Assembly: GCA_947632175.1 (NCBI GenBank)
Contig: CANROC010000013.1
Location: forward strand, 1-64,000
DNA from: an uncultured Oscillospiraceae bacterium
GTDB taxonomy: Bacteria; Bacillota; Clostridia; Oscillospirales; Oscillospiraceae
DNA length: 64,000 nt
Reading direction: 5' to 3'
Below, piece after piece: positions 32,850 to 42,800 of this stretch; the first letter of the stretch is position 1, and each line of letters begins with the position of its first letter. The notes beneath the pieces are model-generated. The model did not search any database. It had not been told where the DNA came from and saw only the letters and a program-made list of their open reading frames with translations. The position numbers and the translations under genes are program-made.

Positions 32850-33713
32850 TCAGTATTCGCCCTTGTCAAATTCAGGCGGCAGGCGTAGGATGCGTGCCAG
32901 GGGCACGATAAAGGCGAAGATGAGCCAAGCCCAAATTATCACGATCATTACGATAATCGTCAGGTTGGATATGCTCTTTGAAGCTTCAGTTGCGTTCATG
33001 ATCCGATAAATAATGGCAAATCCACCGCAGGAGATCAGACACCTTATGACAAGCTTCCATTTTCCTTTGGAAAATCCGTCCAGATACAGGATGTCCAGGC
33101 CAAGCATCCATCCGAAGTAGAACAACAGAAGCGCCGTCAGCATCTTCTTCTCCTGCCCGCTGCCAGGACCATCCTTTTTCAAAACGATCCACTTGCCGTC
33201 GTTTTGCTTTTTCCAGACCCACTCATCCGGCCTCATTTTTTTCACAGACCTTGTTAATAAGATGAAGCACAGCAAGCATAACAATGCCAGAAAAAGCACG
33301 GTTCGCATAGGGCGTTCAGGATCTAAACGTGACAAAACGGTTGACAACAGGGCGGGAAGAGTCATTTTCTGAAGGACCAACCCTGTATAAACGATCAAAG
33401 AAGCAAAAAAAGAACCAAACGCCAATGCGACCGCGAAAGCTCCTCTGTTGAAGATGCGGTTCTCGATCTCTTTCTGGCTCAAAAGGCTGACGGGGGATCC
33501 GTTCGCCTTTTTCGGTTTTCCCGCAGGCCTCCCGGCCTCCCCGGCGTTAGCCTTGGCACCTTCGAGTTTCCGCGCGGCGCGGGCCTTCAGGTCGCGGGGT
33601 ACATCGGCCCCTAAGGTCGGGAACCGCTGGTAGTCACATGTGATGTCAAACCCGCAGACCGGACACACCGGGTCATCGCCGGTTTCAGATCTGCACACGG
33701 GACATTGCCGCAT
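32850..33713 (-). CDS. zinc-ribbon, TM2-like membrane protein (paralogue 2)
   Basis: 287 residues. Same plan as its neighbour: N-terminal ribbon CPVC...CPVCGFDITCDY, RFPTL and PRDLKARA motifs, a ~30-residue basic linker, SLLSQKEIE, several membrane spans (~95-115, 140-160, 190-210, 220-240, 248-272), the conserved KKMRPDEWVWKKQN loop and the LPPEFDKG end. First gene of the operon. The duplication suggests a heteromeric membrane platform. Ligand unknown. Confidence 0.72.
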   Translation of the reverse strand: MRQCPVCRSETGDDPVCPVCGFDITCDYQRFPTLGADVPRDLKARAARKLEGAKANAGEAGRPAGKPKKANGSPVSLLSQKEIENRIFNRGAFAVALAFGSFFASLIVYTGLVLQKMTLPALLSTVLSRLDPERPMRTVLFLALLCLLCFILLTRSVKKMRPDEWVWKKQNDGKWIVLKKDGPGSGQEKKMLTALLLFYFGWMLGLDILYLDGFSKGKWKLVIRCLISCGGFAIIYRIMNATEASKSISNLTIIVMIVIIWAWLIFAFIVPLARILRLPPEFDKGEY

Positions 33714-33825
33714 AGTCCTCTCTCCTTGCGTTCAGACTGCCCATTTTGCGTCGGCCCTCGGCGGACGATCGCCGCGTCACCGCGGCTTAAAAAGCGCTTC
33801 GCTTTGGCGCGGCGGGAATAAAAAT

Positions 33826-33854
33826 ATTATAGCAATCCAATAAGAAAATTGCAA
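33826..33854 (-). promoter_or_regulatory. main sigma-A promoter of the 11-gene operon
   Basis: On the minus strand TTGCAA and a perfect TATAAT are separated by exactly 17 bp, giving a leader of about 105 nt before the first start codon. The leader contains a GCGAAGCGCTTTTT hairpin that might attenuate transcription. Confidence 0.75.
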
Positions 33855-33923
33855 GCCTTTCGTCGAACCGCGCCTGCGGGCGTAGTTTTTCCGAAAGAGG
33901 AGCCAAGGGCTTTATAAAAAATT

Positions 33924-33973
33924 GCGCCGCAAAGCGGCGCAACCTTTTTCGCCCCCTCCTCGCAGGAGGGGGC
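33924..33973. repeat. pair of palindromes upstream of the operon
   Basis: GCGCCGCAAAGCGGCGC is followed after 10 bp by GCCCCCTCCTCGCAGGAGGGGGC. The second palindrome recurs with small changes at 53404-53430 and 53852-53876, so it is a dispersed REP-like unit. The remaining ~320 bp between 33714 and 34034 hold no gene. Confidence 0.7.
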
Positions 33974-34034
33974 GGGGGAGAAGCGAAGGGCGGATGACAG
34001 AGATGTTCCATCAACAAACCGTCCCCGACGTCTT

Positions 34035-34847
34035 TCACAGCTCTACCAGAGCCCCGGCGGGGACCTCTATGTGGCGCTTGTCCACCTCCAGCCAGACGGA
34101 GGTGGCGCTGGGGTTGCAGACCTTGTCGGCGGCGGCGGTGAACTGTAGGCGCGCGGCGGCGTCCAGGTAGTCTACGATCTCGATGTTGGTGGCGTACCAG
34201 ATGTCCTCCCGGCCGCCCACCAGGGCGCAGAAGTCCTCCATCACCTGCCAGTTGTCCCGGTCGGCGAACTCATAGCTGTGGCCCCAGACGTACATCATGT
34301 AGAGGTACTGGGTCTTATAAAGCTGTGTAAACCGCTCCCCCAGGTCCAGAAGCGGGCCGTTGTGGTGGCAGGTGGCGTGCCAGCAAAGGAAGTTTTCGGG
34401 CATGTCGAAGCCCCCCGTGGTGGGCACCACCCGGGCGTAGCGGATGCCCAGCATGGGCAGAAGCTCCATGATCTCCTTAGACCAGGACCCGTTGGGATAG
34501 GCAAGGCCCCGGACGGGCCGCCCGACGACGTCCTCCAGCTCCATCCGGTCCCGCAGGACCTGGCGGGCCACCTCGGTCAAAGGCTCCCGGGCGATGGTGG
34601 GGTGGGTGTAGGTGTGGCAGGCGATCTCATGGCCGGCGTAGAGGTCCCGGTACTCGGAAAAGGGGATGCGCCGGGGGTCGCCCTGGAGGCCGGCGTTGAC
34701 GTTGAAGGTCCCGCGGATGCCGTGCCTGTTGAAAATCTCCACGAGCCTGCGGTCCTCGGTCTTGCCGTCGTCGTAGCTCATGGTCAGGACCTTGTGTTTG
34801 CCGCCGGGAAAGCAGGTGTAGATGTTGCGAAGCGGGGGGAGAGACAT
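34035..34847 (-). CDS. polysaccharide deacetylase (NodB-like)
   Basis: 270 residues. Motif 1 MSYDDGK supplies the catalytic and metal Asp (the usual TFDDG reads SYDDG); motif 2 HEIACHTYTHP supplies the two metal His residues. GLAYPNGSW corresponds to the motif 3 Arg/Pro-type strand. No signal peptide, so it may act on a cytoplasmic or lipid-linked sugar. Eleven bp downstream of the MATE gene on the same strand, probably co-transcribed. Confidence 0.85.
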   Translation of the reverse strand: MSLPPLRNIYTCFPGGKHKVLTMSYDDGKTEDRRLVEIFNRHGIRGTFNVNAGLQGDPRRIPFSEYRDLYAGHEIACHTYTHPTIAREPLTEVARQVLRDRMELEDVVGRPVRGLAYPNGSWSKEIMELLPMLGIRYARVVPTTGGFDMPENFLCWHATCHHNGPLLDLGERFTQLYKTQYLYMMYVWGHSYEFADRDNWQVMEDFCALVGGREDIWYATNIEIVDYLDAAARLQFTAAADKVCNPSATSVWLEVDKRHIEVPAGALVEL

Positions 34848-34858
34848 ACAAATTCCTC

Positions 34859-36217
34859 CTATTCTATACGTTTCATGGCCTTACGGAAGACGATGGCGAA
34901 GCTGGTCACCGTGAAGCTCACCGCCAAAAAGTCCGCGATGGGCTCGGCCAGATACACCGCCGTGGCCTTGTCCGCCATGAGGGCCGGCATGAGGTAGATG
35001 AGGGGCAGGAGCAGGACGAATTTCCGCACCACCGCCACCACGGCGCTGATGGCGGCCTTGCCTAAACTCACGAAGGTCATCTGGCAGGCGATCTGCGCCC
35101 CGAAGAGGAAGAGCACCGCGCAGTAGATCCGCAGCGCCCGGGAGGCGTAGTCCACAAGGCCGGGGTCGGAGTTGAACATGGTGACGAAAGCCCGGGGGAA
35201 AGCCATGACCAGCGCCCAGAGGGCGGTGGAATAGATAAGGCTCACGGTGAGGAGCCGCCGGAACACCTCCCGGACGCGGGGGGCGTTTTTCGCGCCGAAG
35301 TTGTAGCTGGTGATGGGCTGGGCCCCCTGGGCCAGACCCTGGAGGGGCATCATGGCGAACTGCATGACGGAGTAGAGGATGGTCATGCTCCCCACCGCCA
35401 CGTCGGAGCCGTATTTGAGGAGGGAGGCGTTGAAGCACACGGTGATGACGCTCTCGCTGGCCTGCATCACAAAGGGCGCCACGCCCAGCGCCACGCATGG
35501 CGCGATGAGGCGGGGCCGGAGCTTCAGGGAATCCCGGTTTAAGCGCACAATAGACTTGCCCCGGGCCAGAAACCATGTCACCCACACCGCCGAGACGGCC
35601 TGGGACAGCACCGTGGCCAGCGCCGCGCCGCGCACGCCCATGTGGAAGGCGAAGATGAAGAGCGGGTCTAAGGCGATGTTGCAGACCGCGCCGATGAGCA
35701 CCGTGAGCATCCCCGTCCTGGCGAAGCCCTGGGCGGTGATGAAGGCGTTCATCCCCAGCGTCACCTCCACGAAGAGGGTCCCCAGGGCGTAGACGCTCAT
35801 GTAGTCGGCGGCGTAGCCGATGGTGTTCTCGCTGGCCCCGAAGGTCAGGAGCAGGGGCCTGTTCCAGAGGAGCAATACCGCCGTCAGCGCCAGGGAGACG
35901 GCGATCTGCGCCGTGAAGCACCCACCCATGGTGCGCTCGGCCGAGCGCGTGTCCCCGCGCCCCATGAAGATGGACGCCCTGGGCGCGCCGCCGCTGGAGA
36001 TGAGGGCGGCGAAGGCGGAGATGAAGAGGATGACGGGCATGGCCACGCCCACGCCGGTGAGCGCCATGTCCCCCTCCGCCCCCATGTGGCCTATGTAGAT
36101 GCGGTCCACGATGTTGTAGAGCATGTTGATGACCTGCGCCGCGATGGTGGGGATCGCCAGCCGCCAGAGAAGCCGCCCTACGGGCTCGGTGCCCAGAAAC
36201 TCGTTATCTTTTTCCAT
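34859..36217 (-). CDS. MATE-family efflux transporter
   Basis: 452 residues with about twelve membrane spans. The N-terminus EPVGRLLWRLAIPTIAAQVI followed by NMLYNIVDRIYIGHMGAEG is the family signature. The two halves are homologous, with the second beginning near FVMQASESVITVCFNASLLK. Na+/H+-coupled export of drugs or toxic metabolites is the usual role; the substrate is unknown. It ends in TAG, which is a normal stop here. Confidence 0.92.
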   Translation of the reverse strand: MEKDNEFLGTEPVGRLLWRLAIPTIAAQVINMLYNIVDRIYIGHMGAEGDMALTGVGVAMPVILFISAFAALISSGGAPRASIFMGRGDTRSAERTMGGCFTAQIAVSLALTAVLLLWNRPLLLTFGASENTIGYAADYMSVYALGTLFVEVTLGMNAFITAQGFARTGMLTVLIGAVCNIALDPLFIFAFHMGVRGAALATVLSQAVSAVWVTWFLARGKSIVRLNRDSLKLRPRLIAPCVALGVAPFVMQASESVITVCFNASLLKYGSDVAVGSMTILYSVMQFAMMPLQGLAQGAQPITSYNFGAKNAPRVREVFRRLLTVSLIYSTALWALVMAFPRAFVTMFNSDPGLVDYASRALRIYCAVLFLFGAQIACQMTFVSLGKAAISAVVAVVRKFVLLLPLIYLMPALMADKATAVYLAEPIADFLAVSFTVTSFAIVFRKAMKRIE

Positions 36218-36249
36218 GTTTCTCTATCTTTCTACGCTATCCTTCACGC

Positions 36250-36777
36250 TCATCCCAGTACAAAGGAGGCCAGCATGGCGTCCAGGCCCTGCCGGGCCGC
36301 CTCCGGCGCGCCGTCGTAGCTCCCGGCCTCGATGAGGACACTGCCGCCGGCGGGCGTATCCACGGCGTAGAAGCGCTGGAGCTGGGTGACCTCGGAGATC
36401 TCCCCCACCACGCGCTCCACCGTCACCGCCTTGGCGGGGAGGCTGTCCCGGCCCACGGAGGCATCCTCCGCCTTGACGCTGTCGCTCCCGGACTGGAGGA
36501 CCAGCCCCTCGGCCAGCTTCTCGGCGGTGTAGTCGGGGTAGAGCTGGACGGTGAGGTACACCGGCATGGGCGAATCGTCCCCGATGTAGCGGACCGTCGC
36601 GCTCCCGTCGGCCTCAAAAAGCGCCGAGTCGTAGGTGAAGGACCACCCCTCGCCTTGTAGGACCGCCGTCTTGGGCACCTCCGGGAGCCCTCCGGTGACG
36701 GTGGGCTCTTCCTTGGCGCACCCCGCCGCGCAGAACGCCAGCGCAAGGGCCAGCATAAACAAAACTATTTTTTTCAA
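36250..36777 (-). CDS. small secreted lipoprotein
   Basis: 175 residues. The TTG at 36777 is chosen because GGAAGGACG lies 8 bp upstream and a proper lipoprotein signal then begins (LKKIVLFMLALALAFCAAGC, lipobox AAGC). The mature ~155 residues look like an alternating strand/helix PsbP-like fold (WSFTYDSALFEADGSATVRY; PVYLTVQLYPDYTAEKLAEG). Function unknown. Terminal gene before the giant surface-protein locus. Confidence 0.75.
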   Translation of the reverse strand: MKKIVLFMLALALAFCAAGCAKEEPTVTGGLPEVPKTAVLQGEGWSFTYDSALFEADGSATVRYIGDDSPMPVYLTVQLYPDYTAEKLAEGLVLQSGSDSVKAEDASVGRDSLPAKAVTVERVVGEISEVTQLQRFYAVDTPAGGSVLIEAGSYDGAPEAARQGLDAMLASFVLG

Positions 36778-36872
36778 GAGATCACGTCCTTCCACCTTAA
36801 GTGTATCACAGGACCCCGGAAAAATAAACCGCAAAATCCGGCTGCGCCATGATTTTTCTTGGACTGCCTTGT

Positions 36873-39800
36873 TCAGTCCGCTTCTCTCAGCTTCATGTAG
36901 ACGGTAAGGATCTTAGAAAGGGCGGCGCGCTCGGTCCTGTTTTTGGGCGTGAGGAAACCTCCCTCATCGCCCTCAAAGAGCCCGTTCTTGGCGCACCAGC
37001 TCATGGCCTCCAGGGACCAGGTCTGCACCTTGTCCTTGTCCGGGAACGTGAGCTCGTAGCTCCAGCCGTCCTCGAAGCCGCCCTTCAGGACGTTCTTCTC
37101 GTACCGGTAGAGCATCACGGCCATCTCCTCGCGCGTGATCGCCTGGTCGGGACGGAACGTGTCGTCCTCGTATCCGTTCACGACCTCCGCCTCCGTGGCC
37201 CACGCGATGGCGTCATAGTACCATTCGCCCTCGGCCACGTCGGTGTACCACATCGCCTTGTCGGATTTGGCGTTCTTCGCCATGTGCCACAGCACCGTCA
37301 CCATCTCGGCCCTCGTCACGGTCCCCTCAGGGAGGAAGAGCCCGGTGTCGTAGCCGTTCATGATAGCGTGGGCGATGACGTAGTCCGTGAACTGGTGATA
37401 CCACTTGGTCACGTCCAGGTCCGGGAACCGGAGGGACGGGCACTCGTGGAACATGGCGCTCACCGTCACACCGTCCGCCGGCATGGTGAAGGAGTACGTC
37501 CCGTCGCCGTTGTCGGTGAGTTCGATGACGTTGCCCTTGCTGTCAGTGACGGTCAGGCTCTCCACAGTGCACTTCTGGTCCGGCGTGACCGTCAGGGTGA
37601 CCTTGATGCCGGAGGGGGCGTAGCGGTAATCGGAGGTGACGGAGCCGAACTCCACGTTCTCGGGGAGAAACACGGGGAAGCTCGAAACGCCGCCGGTGCC
37701 GTTTTGTTCCGCCACGGGCTTGTTCGAGACGCCAAAGGCGTAGACCGAGAACCTCCGCGCCTTGACGGTGATGTAATCGACCTGCGTCCCGTCCCTGCCG
37801 GTCACGGTATGGACGTAGTAGCACTCAAAGCCGGCATTCTGCCCCACCGCGCTGCTGACCTTGCGCATGGGCTCGATTCGACCGTCGTGCATACGGTAGA
37901 CGACGATGTTGCCAAGCGTCACAAGCTCCGCGTCCGCGTTTTCGGCGAGACGCTCCTCGTTTGCCCTGGCAATGACCTCCCTGACGCCAAGCCTTGTCAC
38001 CGGAAAGCTGATGGTGATGAGGTCATCGGTCTCGGGGAGCTGTTCCTGCTTCTGCGTTGATGTATCGGCCGTCCAATTTCCTGCCGCCTCTTTTGTGTAC
38101 GTTGTCTCGGTTTGCGTGACGATAACATTGACGAATTTTGTAAACGCCTCGCCGATGAGCCCGGCGTTCCTGTTTTCAGCGGCATGATTGATCTCGTTCT
38201 TTATGCTTTCGACCGTGTCGGTCGTTTCATCAAAATCCTCATCGGCCCTGATGGTGTCCTCTGACAGCTCCTTCGCCGTCAGTTCAACGTCCACGACCTT
38301 GACCTCGGTCTGTCCGTCGGTCTCCCGGGGCTTCAGGTCGTCAAGCGCCACATCGACCGTGTTCTCCAGATTGTCCGCCGCGGCGCCGACGTCCGTGGCC
38401 ACGCTGTAATTGAAGTACGCCTCCGGCAGGGTGACCCAAAGCGTGAACGTGGGCTCCGTCAGCTCCACCGTAAAGGTGTTGACAATGGGATTTTCTCCGG
38501 CGGCGTTATCGCTGACCTCCACCGCCACGTTGTAAACGCCGTAGGGCAGGTCCTCAAACCTCTTGGCGTGGGACAAACCGGTGACCTGCTCAAACGCGGC
38601 GCTCTCCCCGTTCACGCCCTGGATGTAGATCTTCACATACCGGTCGTCCGGCTTTGTGATCTCCACATCGATCTGGCCGATTTGGGTCCATTTGGCGACA
38701 AATTCGACGTCATTTGCCGGCATGGTGAAGCTGTTCCCGCTCTTGTACAGCGCGGTCGTCGCCGTGTACTCCCAGCCCTCAAACTGGAACCTCTCGCCGT
38801 TGGCGGCAACACGCGGGGAGACCACTGTGGGGAAGGCGGTAAACGCGGAATTGTATTCGACAGCCGCGCCGGCCGGGTTCGTCGCTCCCTCATAGTTCAG
38901 ATCAAAGGCCACATTGTAGCTGTTGATCGTCCACTTGGCGTGGAGGGTCACATCGCCGGCGAAGGCAACGGTTCCGTCGGGTTCCACCTTGGAGCTTTCA
39001 TCGGTGGGATTGGTGTACCAGCCGTCAAAGGTGTACCCGGTACGGCTGGGTTCAGGCAGGTCATACGCTTCGCCGGCTTCGGCTTGGACCTCTTTCCTGG
39101 TGACAGGGTCGCCGTTCTCGTCCTCGCCGAAACTGCCCTCCCCGGCGTCCAGCGTCAGGGTAATGGCACCCCGGAGCCAGTGGGCGTAAAGTGAAACATC
39201 GGCAGTCCCGTCGAACAGGTCGCCGGTTTGGACCTGCGTGCCGCCGACGCGGGCGGTGAACCAGCCTTGGAAGCTGTACCCGGTCCTGGCGGACGGGTCA
39301 GGCAGGGTGTATGTCCCGCCGTAGGTGACCGTTGTGCCGGTCATAGTGCTTGAATCATCATCGTTATAATTGAGATACAACGTTACGTCATACTCATTCG
39401 CTGACCAGTGGGCGTAGAGCTCAACGTTTGCAGTTCCGGTGAATTTTTCGCCTGAGTTTACCTGCGTGCCGCCGACACGGTCGGTAAACCAGCCTTGGAA
39501 GCTGTACCCGGTCCTGGCCGGCGGGTTGGGCAATTCGTAAGTCTCGCCATAGGTGACCTTTGTGCCGGTCATAGTGTCCTTGTCCTCGGCGTCGTAATTG
39601 AGATACAACGTCACGGTATACTCGTTTGCCTTCCAGTGGGCATAGAGCTCAACGTTTTCAGTCCCGGAGAACGGGTCGCCGGTTTTGATTTGCGTGCCGC
39701 CGTCCCGCTTGGTAAACCAGCCCTGGAAAGTGTACCCGGTTCTTTCCGGGGTGGGCAGAGTGCCGTAATTTCCGCCGTAGGGGACCTTTTCGGTATAGGT

Positions 39801-42800
39801 TATGGTTTCACTATCCTCGGCGCTGTAATTGAGATACAGCGTCACTGTATACTCGTTTACCGTCCACTGGGCGTAGAGATCGATCCCCTCCACGAAGGTG
39901 ACCTTGCCGGTGGTGTCCACAATGATGTTCCCGTCAGCATCCGTGCTCCAGCCGGTGAAAGTATACCCTGCCCGGACAGGCTCGGTCAGCTTGGGGAAGG
40001 TCTCGCCGATCTTTGCAGTCTCGGTCTTCGTGTCCGAAGCGCCGAATGTTCCGCCGTTGCCGTGGAGCGTCAGGGTGACGTCCTTTCCGTTCATATTTTC
40101 ACATGTGATGGCGATCTCTCCGGTGACGCTCTCGCCCGGGACGGTGAGGACGCCGTCTTTCATGGTTGCCTCAACGCTCTCGCCGCCCACGGTCACAGAG
40201 TACGTATAGATGCCGTTCGCGTCATAATCGGGGATGGTGTAGGTGTAGTCCAGCCCGTCGGCGGCCTTTTCCTGCGCCGTCTCGTTGACGGTCACGGTGT
40301 ACGCCACACGGAGCTCAAGCGCTTTCTCGGTCTCATTTGTGACCACGGCATAACCATCGTTGCCGGAGAAGACATACCCCGCGCTGGTCTTGTACAGCTC
40401 GCTCCCCGTCTCCGCGGTGGTGATCTGTACGGGGCTGCCCGGTGCCGGCCAGGCCGCCGGGGTGACGGTGATTTTCGCGCCGGCAGCCAGACCGCCGTTT
40501 TCCAGGGTGACCGTCTGGCCGGCCTTGAGGGTTACATTCGCCGTCGCGGTGCCGGAGACGTAGATTTTCTCCCCGGCCTCCACGGTTCCGCTGACGGAGG
40601 CGTTATCCGTGAGGCGCACGTTCCCATCGGTTTTGACGGAGGGCGCACCGGAATCCGTGCCCAGCGTGACCACCGTGGAGAAACCGTCGGACGCGGCCTT
40701 GCCCGCAAAGGTTGCGGCCTTGGTCAGGGTGAAGTTCTCAAGCCTCAGCTCGCCGTTCTCAATGCCGCCCGTCACGGTGACGGGGGTCTTGAGCTCGAGC
40801 GGTTCCGAACCCATATACCTGAGGGTCAGGGTCCTGCCGTACTCGTTGGTGGCTTTGCCGATCCCGTCCCCATCGCCGGTTGCGCTTGTGTTCTGACCGG
40901 TCATGTCCAGCGGGAATATGAGTTTGGGCTCGGCAAGCTCGTAAATTTCCACAACGCCGTTCTGATCGCCCATTCTGCCGTCGGAGTGTTTATCGCTGCC
41001 TCCCACACTTTGGAGCGTAAACTTGTCCACGCGGGCGTGAAGAGCGTTTGTCTCAAACGCGCCGGCATATTTGCCGCTCCCATCCGCAGGCTCCACAAGG
41101 TCAGCCTCATTCGCGCCGATGTAGAAGGTGACGTTGTCCAGGTCAAGAGTGTAATCATGGTAGTCGGAAAGCAGGTCAAGCGGTCTGGGCGTAAGGGTCT
41201 GCCGGCCCTGGACGAGGGCGCCCCGCACGGACAGGGTGGAATCCTTGATGCCGTGGATCAGAAGCGATTCCCAACCCCAGACGTAGCCAAAGTCGTCCAT
41301 ATGGACGGCCGTTCCGCTCGCCGCTTCACCCGCGCCGGGACGGTAATCGGAGATAATGACGCAGTTCTCGATGCCGCCCCAGATACCGCCGACCTCAACG
41401 GCCACCTTCCCGGTGGTGTAGAAATAGCAGTCCCTGACCGTACCGTAGATATTGGAATCATCCCCGCTCGCGCGGGAAACGCAGTAACCGAGGCCGGGCT
41501 CCTCTTTATCGCAGACAACATCCAGCTTCACAACATTGCCGTAGAACTCCGTACCCCGGGTATGGAGGCCCATTTCGCCGTGGGCGTTGACGGTGACGTT
41601 TTCGATGGCATTGTCTTCATAGAAGTCGGCGCCGTCCTCCGTGGTCTTTTCGCCGTTGGGGTCGCCGATCCGGGCATCAAAGAAAAACAGCGCGGAAGAG
41701 GTTGCCGCTCCGCCGGTGAAAACGGAGTCAACGATTTTTGCAACGGAGGTGCCGCGCACATACATAGCCTGGCCGCTGGCGGTGTCCGATGTCTCCGCTG
41801 TGATCTGAGCGAGCTTTCCCATCGCGGCGGCTTTGTCGATACAGATCGCCGTAGGCCCGCCGGTGTAGACGTTGACGCCGACGATATCGCCCGATGCTGC
41901 GGCGTCGTGATCCTTCTCGTCTCGGGTGATCCAAAGTCCGAAGGAGGAGCCGCCCGCAATGTCGCAGTTTTTGATCTCCTCGAAGCGGCAGTTGATATGC
42001 ACGCCGATCAAACTGCCCTTGAAGGTGCTGTTTTCCAGTGTGCCGAGGGAGGTGGGCTCTTTATACTCCCATCCGTTCCCCACTCGGACCCTGCCGAAGC
42101 CCACACACAGCGCCGCGCCCTCATCCATGTAGTCGGAGTCCGTGGGGTTCGTCTGGATAATGACACAGTTTTTAACGCTTTTGACGACCCCGCCCCGGTT
42201 GTAGTTGGCGCTGTCCGAATAGTCCGCAATGTCCGCAACGCCAAACCACGGGGCCTCCACCGTGCTGTTTGTCAGCGTCAGCTCCGCCTTGAAGCCCAGC
42301 GCGACGGCCACGCCTTTGGCGAGGCTGTCCATTGGTTTGGTCACCTGGAGAGTGACATTTTCCACGTTCAAAACGCCGCCCTCACTGACATGGATCAGGT
42401 CGCGCCTGGTGGTTCCGGCGTCATGGAGGATGATTTTGCCGGCGTTATTCGGCGCGCCGCGCCGTTTCTCATTGCCTGTATAGTCGGGACTTTCCCGGAC
42501 GGTCGAATCCGTCACGGTAAGAGTCCCGTCCACGGTGATCAGCTCACCGACGGACGTGACGGCGTCGATGGTGAAGCCGTTCAGGTCCAATGTGGCGACC
42601 GTGCCCCTCTGCACCCGTGCGGTGGCGACAGCGTTGAGCGTAAGCGTCCTGTCCGTGCCGTCATCGCCCTTCAGGACCGTGACGACAGCGGCCCCTCCGG
42701 GCATCCGCCCCAGCTTGAGAAAGGCATCGGCGAGGTCATAGAAGTAGATGGGAGCCCCGCCTTCGGCCCGGACAGAAAACCTCTGCCGGTCCGGATCCTC

